DNA of 64,000 nucleotides, taken from assembly GCA_038502055.1 (NCBI GenBank), contig JAXRKN010000040.1, positions 5,783,501-5,847,500 on the forward strand, in the 5' to 3' direction. Each line of letters begins with the position of its first letter. Within the stretch, counting starts at the first letter, position 1. A program made the position numbers and the translations under genes. The notes under the pieces are model-generated. The model saw only the letters and a program-made list of their open reading frames with translations. It had not been told where the DNA came from and searched no databases. Positions 58,600 through 64,000 of this stretch are shown piece by piece. The stretch comes from Tanytarsus gracilentus (Eukaryota > Arthropoda > Insecta > Diptera > Chironomidae).

Positions 58600-61500
58600 A
58601 CATTCACTAAATTGCCATGTTTCCGTTTGTAATTTTTCGTCGCTAAAATAATTCACACAAATCTGTTCTGAGAATTTTATGTAATTAAAAAATTCACCTA
58701 CATTCATCATCATGATGTTCAAAAAGTAAATTTAAAGACTTTCTTTCAAAAAAAACTTAATCGGCTTAATAATGTGCTCTCGAAAATGAAATGAATGAGA
58801 GCTCGAACATCACCTACGAAGAGCATTTGCATTCGAAATTGAAACCAGTGAGATCTGAATGGATTTTCATTGTGTACTTGATGTGACTTAAGTCACACGA
58901 GAAAATTGAAATATCACACAAAACATTTTATGCAGATCTTTTGCAAATAGTCATCAAAGAAGCTTACAAGTGATTTTTTATGACACCAGAAGATTTGTCA
59001 ATTCTTGTTTGATTTTTCCATTACTCGTTTCACCTACAAGAAATGCTAATCCTTAAATACCTTTGTGTACCTCAAGTTCTATTTAAAATTCAATCGGATA
59101 GCATCCATGTACGCAGCATCTGAAGTAGCTGTTTGGGTGTCAACAATTCGATTACAAACTGAATTATAATTCACAGCTCTCTTTTCATTGAAGTTCATTC
59201 CTCTCCTTTCACTGTTGGTAGCACCATCGTATCGTCATTCATGTCTAATTAAAAATTCCTTCCTTGTCCAACGGAAATCGCAAACAATTTTCAGTTCTCT
59301 CGGAGCTACTTTCTTACGCTTCCCATTGTGATGCTGTCTGATGCAGTATGTTCAACAAAATTTTAATACATGTCACGGGAGAAAACTTCTCAAGCAGCAA
59401 GATGTGAGAAAAACGTCGTCAAAAAAATAAACTCTCGACTATTTGCATGTGAATAAGATAGCGTACAGTAGAATACAAGACATGAAGTTGTGTCTACGAA
59501 CATTTTTTTGTGTTTGCATATTGACAACGAAAAAAATTCTTTTGGGGATTTTTCTGTTTATTCTTCCTCCTGATGCTGCAAGCAGAATATTAAAAATTTA
59601 AGTCTCAAATCCATGGGAAAAATATTTTCAGCTTTTAAAAAGTTTTGCGATAAGAATTTTAAAATTTACGACTGCATTTTTTGCGATATTACTGGGTCAC
59701 ATGTGTTTAAAGTGAAATGAGTTAAGTGAGCTGAGGAAGTGATTTTTTAGGGGATTTTCGAAGGTTATTTCCTGAGATTGTTTCAGTAATTGAATTATAA
59801 AATAAAAGCATTCGAATTTCAGTTTTAGAGTTCATAAAAGTTCCCACAAAATGAGCATAAATTAACTTAAATCTTTCCATACTGCAAACTGTGTTAAAAT
59901 ACATCCAAAAACTTTGTCAAAAAGCGATTGTAAACTTATTGAAATTAAAAAGCTATAAAATGACTTTTTATTATCAAAAAGCTCTTTTATTCGACTAGTG
60001 CATATTTTATTTGTCCTCCTAATATAGACACACGAGCTCAAGCTCTTTCTCCGAAGCTTATCAACTTCGAGAGAACGCAAAAAAAAGAGGAAGATGAAGA
60101 AATGTTACATGCCATAAAAAATGATGCTCATTCAAAAAGCTGTAAAACAAAACAAAAAAAACATTTATGGTTCAATAAGAGGAGATATCAGAAAGTCGTA
60201 AAAAATTTTATTATTGATATTCTGAAGAAATTTCCACCTGACACGTGAAGGTTGTCGAGGCACCTCAACAATATCACCTCTTTTGATATTCAAATTCTCT
60301 TTTTTATTGATGGACTCTAAATGACTAAATAGCCCTGGTTCCATAAACGCCTCAATTGTTTCACAAAAAATAGCCATTGTATAAGATTATCGTGGTGCCA
60401 TAAAACCGTTTAATTTGCAGAAAAATATCTTATACAACATTTTGGCTCGCTTTTGATCGGCAATTGGTGGCTTAGGAAAATAAACGAGATTTGTGAATTA
60501 AATAAAAAAAACTGAATGCAGCTTCACAAAATTTTGGCAAAACTTTTGTCACAAAAACAAATTTTACTGCCATATTTTTATTATCAATTGATTTATTCAG
60601 TAATTGACAGATATTGATAATTTTTCAATTCTCTAAATGACAGTTATGAGTCGCTTAAAATCTGCCCAATAATGAAGAATTTTACTATAAAATATTTTAC
60701 GACGATAGATTTACATAAAATATTTTTTATTGCATCTCATGTCTATTCTGTTATCAGACACATAAAAGACATTTTTATGACTATTCTTCTCGAATCAAAA
60801 AGGAATTATAAAATTGTATTTGATTGAGGCATGTCTTTTATGAAAAAAAAAGAAGAGAGTTGTAAAACTTTTCTTAGTTATGCTTTCAACAATAATATGA
60901 GGGATATCTATCACAATAAAAATAAAAGTCATGCCATGCATGCGATGATAATGACATCAAAGACCATTGAAATTATATTGATATCACGGAGAGATTTATT
61001 GCATTTTGAAAGGATTAATGAAGAAATCAAATGATTTATGATTGACTGTCGTATAAATGCAGACAACTCAGATAAGATCGCTCTCCAAGTGCTTACTGAA
61101 TATTTTTTCAATTAAAGATTTGACATGCGAACCACACCCCGAAAAAAAGCCTTGACTCGCACTTACAGCTACTAGTCTTACCTCTCTTGCGCCAACAACA
61201 ATTATCGCTAAGTGAACGTGATCGACATGCAAAGCCTTCCCAAAGTCGTTTTCATTCGATTTTCGCTTCTACACTAGAGTTTTTTGGGGACCGGGGATCA
61301 TCAAAAATTAAAAAATCAAAAATAAAAATAAAAAAAAAAAAAAAAACACTCACTCAGTGGCGCTTTTTTGTTCTGCGCTCGGATTTGCATCTTAAATTAC
61401 ATTTTCGGATAATAAACATCAAAATCCGCTGCTGCTGTATCGATTACATGTTAATAATTTAAGACTCTTATCTCACGCGTCTCTACCTCATGTTCCTTTC

Positions 61501-61799
61501 TTTCTTCTCTTTTATTTTATTTTCCGTTCTTTACATCTTTATATTTTTAAATTTTTTTTTTTTGGTGTGTTCATGTCTTACTTGGTGTATCGCACTTCAG
61601 CTCAGTAAGTCATATGATGAAATATTACTTCTTCGAAAAAGGCTCCGAGAACGCGCTCTGCGAAGGAACAAATTGGTTGATTTTCACGACAAGCGATCGC
61701 AATGGGGATTCTAAGTGCTTCTTCTTACGTTTGAACTTATTTTCGGTGTTTATTTTGGCGTAAAATATAATGAAAGTCATACAATGTAAGAATAGAAAA
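58600..61799. other. Non-coding stretch right of the fold-back element
   Basis: No firm gene. A small open frame with an SH3-like pattern at 60165-60377 (minus) is listed separately. Other frames are short and without support. Confidence 0.4.
60165..60377 (-). CDS. Small open frame with a weak SH3-like pattern
   Basis: A 70-codon frame with an ATG in good context (ACAATGGC). The C-terminal part contains LNIKRGDIVEVP, then VRWKF and then IFYDFLISPLIEP. In order and spacing this resembles the ELSFxRGDxIxV ... WW ... GxFPxNYV pattern of SH3 domains, but key Trp, Gly and Pro positions are only partly met and the usual ALYDF strand is missing. It may be an exon of a spliced gene, a decayed copy, or chance. 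No flanking exons were found. Confidence 0.25.
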   Translation of the reverse strand: MAIFCETIEAFMEPGLFSHLESINKKENLNIKRGDIVEVPRQPSRVRWKFLQNINNKIFYDFLISPLIEP

Positions 61800-61807
61800 T
61801 TTTTAGA

Positions 61808-61972
61808 TTTTTTTTTTTTGTTTTTTTTTTTTATAAAAAAGGTTTTTTTTTTAAAAAAATTTTTTTTTTTTAAAAATAAAAAAAATTAATAAATAAAAAA
61901 AAAAAAAAATAAAAATTTTTTTTGGGTTTTTAAAATTTTAAAAAAAAAAAATTTTTAAAAAAAAAAAAAAAA

Positions 61973-62025
<53 letters not shown>

Positions 62026-62059
62026 AATAAATAAAAAAAAAAAAAAAACAAAAAAAACA

Positions 62060-62140
<81 letters not shown>

Positions 62141-62192
62141 AAATAAAAAAAAAAAAAAAAAAAATAAAAAAAAAAAAAAAAAAAAAAAAAAG
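61808..62192. repeat. Homopolymer-dominated A/T block
   Basis: About 380 bp made almost only of long T then A runs with isolated other bases. It is open as poly-Phe on the minus strand only because it is poly-A. It may be a true low-complexity tract, but the irregular, error-like interruptions suggest uncertain sequence or assembly. Confidence 0.75.
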
Positions 62193-63982
62193 TATTTTAT
62201 TTAATAATTTATAAATCCACTTTTGCTTATCTCGCAATAAATTTTAAACGAATTACTTTACTTTTTCATTAGACGCCACTTTGTAGTTGTCACAGTCAGT
62301 ATTAAATTTGTCATTTTTACTGCACTTTCTGAAATCTTCACGACTCAAAATATCTTGAAAAAATAATCTACAAACATTTTAATTCTTTTAAGCTGAAATT
62401 GAAAAATTTGAATTTAATTCCGAAAAAAATATTTTTATTAATGCTCAATTAATAATAGAAGATTTTTCTAAGATATTTTTTTTATCGAGTTTCACAAGAG
62501 AATTTTGTGAGCCTTTTTTTGATCTTCCGCGCGGTAAAATTCGAAATGCTGCTACAGTGAAAAATTGTCGATAATAACATTTCTCTCTGTGGCCTCTCCG
62601 AATATGTGAATTCGATACTTTTTGGAATTAAGAAGAACGAAGTTGAAAACATCATCATTATCGAGCGTGTTTCTTTGGACCTAATATCTCCTTCGTGCTC
62701 TTTCTCTCGCACCAAGCGCGTATATTGGAATGATACTGAACGATTTTTTATGCTAATAGCTGAATGTCGAAGAAAGAAATGCTTACAATCCACATGGAAT
62801 GTATTTAATATTTAAAAGTCAACATTATCTCTTCCTTTTTTCTCTTCACTCGTGCACACATCACACACCGCAATGCTTGATGCTGATGACAATGTCTTTT
62901 AAAATCCTATTTAAAAAAGAAATGTCGCATTATCGCGAATATTGCTTCCAATAAAGTAAGCACTTTATTGATTATGTCGACTAAAGTTACATATTGGCTG
63001 AATGTTAAAGGTGGACATCGTCAAGACCGACCGCGCGTGAACGTTTCACATCTCATCGGACTATCTGTGTCGGTATCGTTTCGTAATTTCCCTTTGAGAT
63101 TAAAAAAATATAAGTGCACGGCTTTAAAAATATTTATTTCAGTCAATTATACACATTTCAATAATCATCATCATCATTATTGTTGTTCATGTTGATGCGC
63201 TTTGTGTGTAAATGGAATGATTTTTTCTTCAAAGAATTCCACATATTTTTAAAATTACAACTTTAACACCAAAATTAATTTTTACACGAGCCAGAACGAA
63301 ACTCTGAAGGAGGTGATGAGTGTCTTTGAATAAAATATTGTTATGTAACCTAATGCGAGTAGTTTGTCCATTGCGGTATCGTATCAAAAGATCTTGAAGA
63401 TGGCCGAAGAAGCGAGAGGAGAGCTTAAAAGTAATTTTTTTCAATGAATCAACTCGCACTGCGCGATGTCAATTTCTTCTTCTTACACCCATTCTCATTT
63501 TGTGTCCATTTAAGCACACACAAAAGGCACTTTGCATAAATTTTTTTCGTGAGTGTTCGCTCGAGGGATCTTCTATTTTTTGTCGAGTGTACACTCTCGT
63601 CGTATGTGGAATGCTTCATGCGGTGCAAATTAATTAAAAGTCATAAACAATTCGCCAGCAGTTTCTTTTGTTATTTATTTTAATGTTGAAGTATTATCGA
63701 ACACGCCGAGTACAATTTTTATTAATTTTTATTTCGGATCAACTCGTCGATGCTGAATTCCGTACTAAATGTCATCGTATATTTTAGTTAACTTGGATTA
63801 GAATGAGGTTAACATAAAAATTTAGTGCAGTGTTGATTGCAACTGAAGAGCATAAAGTTGTGAAATTGATTGGTCGTAAAAGAATGGAAATATGGCTTGA
63901 GATAATTTTTGTAACAATGTAACTTAAAGATAAAAATGTGATGAGACTTTTTTTTATTGAATGAGAATTTTAAAACTTTTAA
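62193..63982. other. AT-rich stretch leading to the right edge
   Basis: No supported gene. Contains short tandem CAT units near 63165-63180 and many short open frames without coding character. Confidence 0.4.
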
Positions 63983-63999
63983 TTAATTTTTATTTCCAG
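63983..63999 (+). other. Splice-acceptor-like sequence at the right edge
   Basis: The final bases read AATTTTTATTTCCAG followed by one base. This resembles the pyrimidine-rich acceptors of other introns in this window. It suggests a plus-strand exon starts at 64000 and that the sequence to its left is intron, but a single acceptor motif is weak evidence. Confidence 0.35.
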
Positions 64000-64000
64000 A

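Noticed and set aside
61938..62237. A 99-codon poly-phenylalanine open frame on the minus strand
   Set aside because: It is the translation of a poly-A tract and has no coding character.

Overview
This window is nuclear DNA from an insect, most likely a lower dipteran (midge- or mosquito-like). The evidence is strong AT-richness, very short GT-AG introns (often 50-70 bp), Drosophila-style TATA/TCAGT core promoters, an insect-type odorant receptor, and single-copy genes whose closest recognisable relatives are fly genes (Atf6, pps, tun, eca, eIF3j, waw, Oseg1, mRpS35). The dipteran placement is inference; no species can be named from the sequence alone. All gene models were spliced by hand from reading frames, donor/acceptor sites and phase continuity.

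Layout. 1-2.9 kb is mostly non-coding, with a possible exon tail at the left edge and a GC-rich inverted repeat. 2.9-6.6 kb (minus strand) holds a small secreted/membrane protein gene with a textbook TATA+Inr promoter, mRpS35 (mitochondrial ribosome) and Atf6 (ER-stress bZIP factor). Atf6 has a long inverted repeat in its first intron. 7.1-13.1 kb (plus) is the nine-exon PHD-TFIIS-SPOC gene pps, sharing a ~520 bp divergent promoter with Atf6. 14.0-15.5 kb (plus) is a five-exon secreted protein with several dibasic sites, not recognised. 17.2-19.0 kb (plus) is the N-terminal glutamine amidase gene tun, with an antisense, intron-containing tRNA-Leu(UAG) gene in its first intron. 21.4-24.7 kb (plus) is a Spot14/MID1IP1-family gene. 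28.8-30.2 kb (plus) is an odorant receptor.

32.7-36.5 kb (minus) is a tight run of an F-box/LRR gene, eca (p24 cargo receptor) and ARMC6. ARMC6 is divergent from eIF3j (37.0-38.1 kb, plus), which converges on waw/GUF1 (38.4-40.4 kb, minus). waw is divergent from Oseg1/IFT122 (41.9-45.5 kb, plus). Two inverted copies of one repeat family lie at 31.1-32.0 kb and 40.4-41.7 kb. The second copy occupies almost the whole waw/Oseg1 promoter interval.

45.5-64 kb contains no convincing gene. It holds a ~1 kb fold-back transposon with an 8-bp target-site duplication, a Pol III B-box/terminator fragment, a possible SH3-like small ORF, a homopolymer-dominated block of doubtful assembly quality, and a splice-acceptor-like sequence at the last bases. 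That acceptor suggests at least part of this stretch is a large intron of a gene lying beyond the window.

The genes are mostly unrelated housekeeping genes packed head-to-head or tail-to-tail, interrupted by AT-rich spacers and repeats. No operon-like logic is seen. The most unusual items are the repeat family with a tandem 43-residue reading frame and its insertion upstream of an intraflagellar-transport gene, the Atf6 intronic hairpin, the fold-back element and the orphan dibasic secreted precursor.
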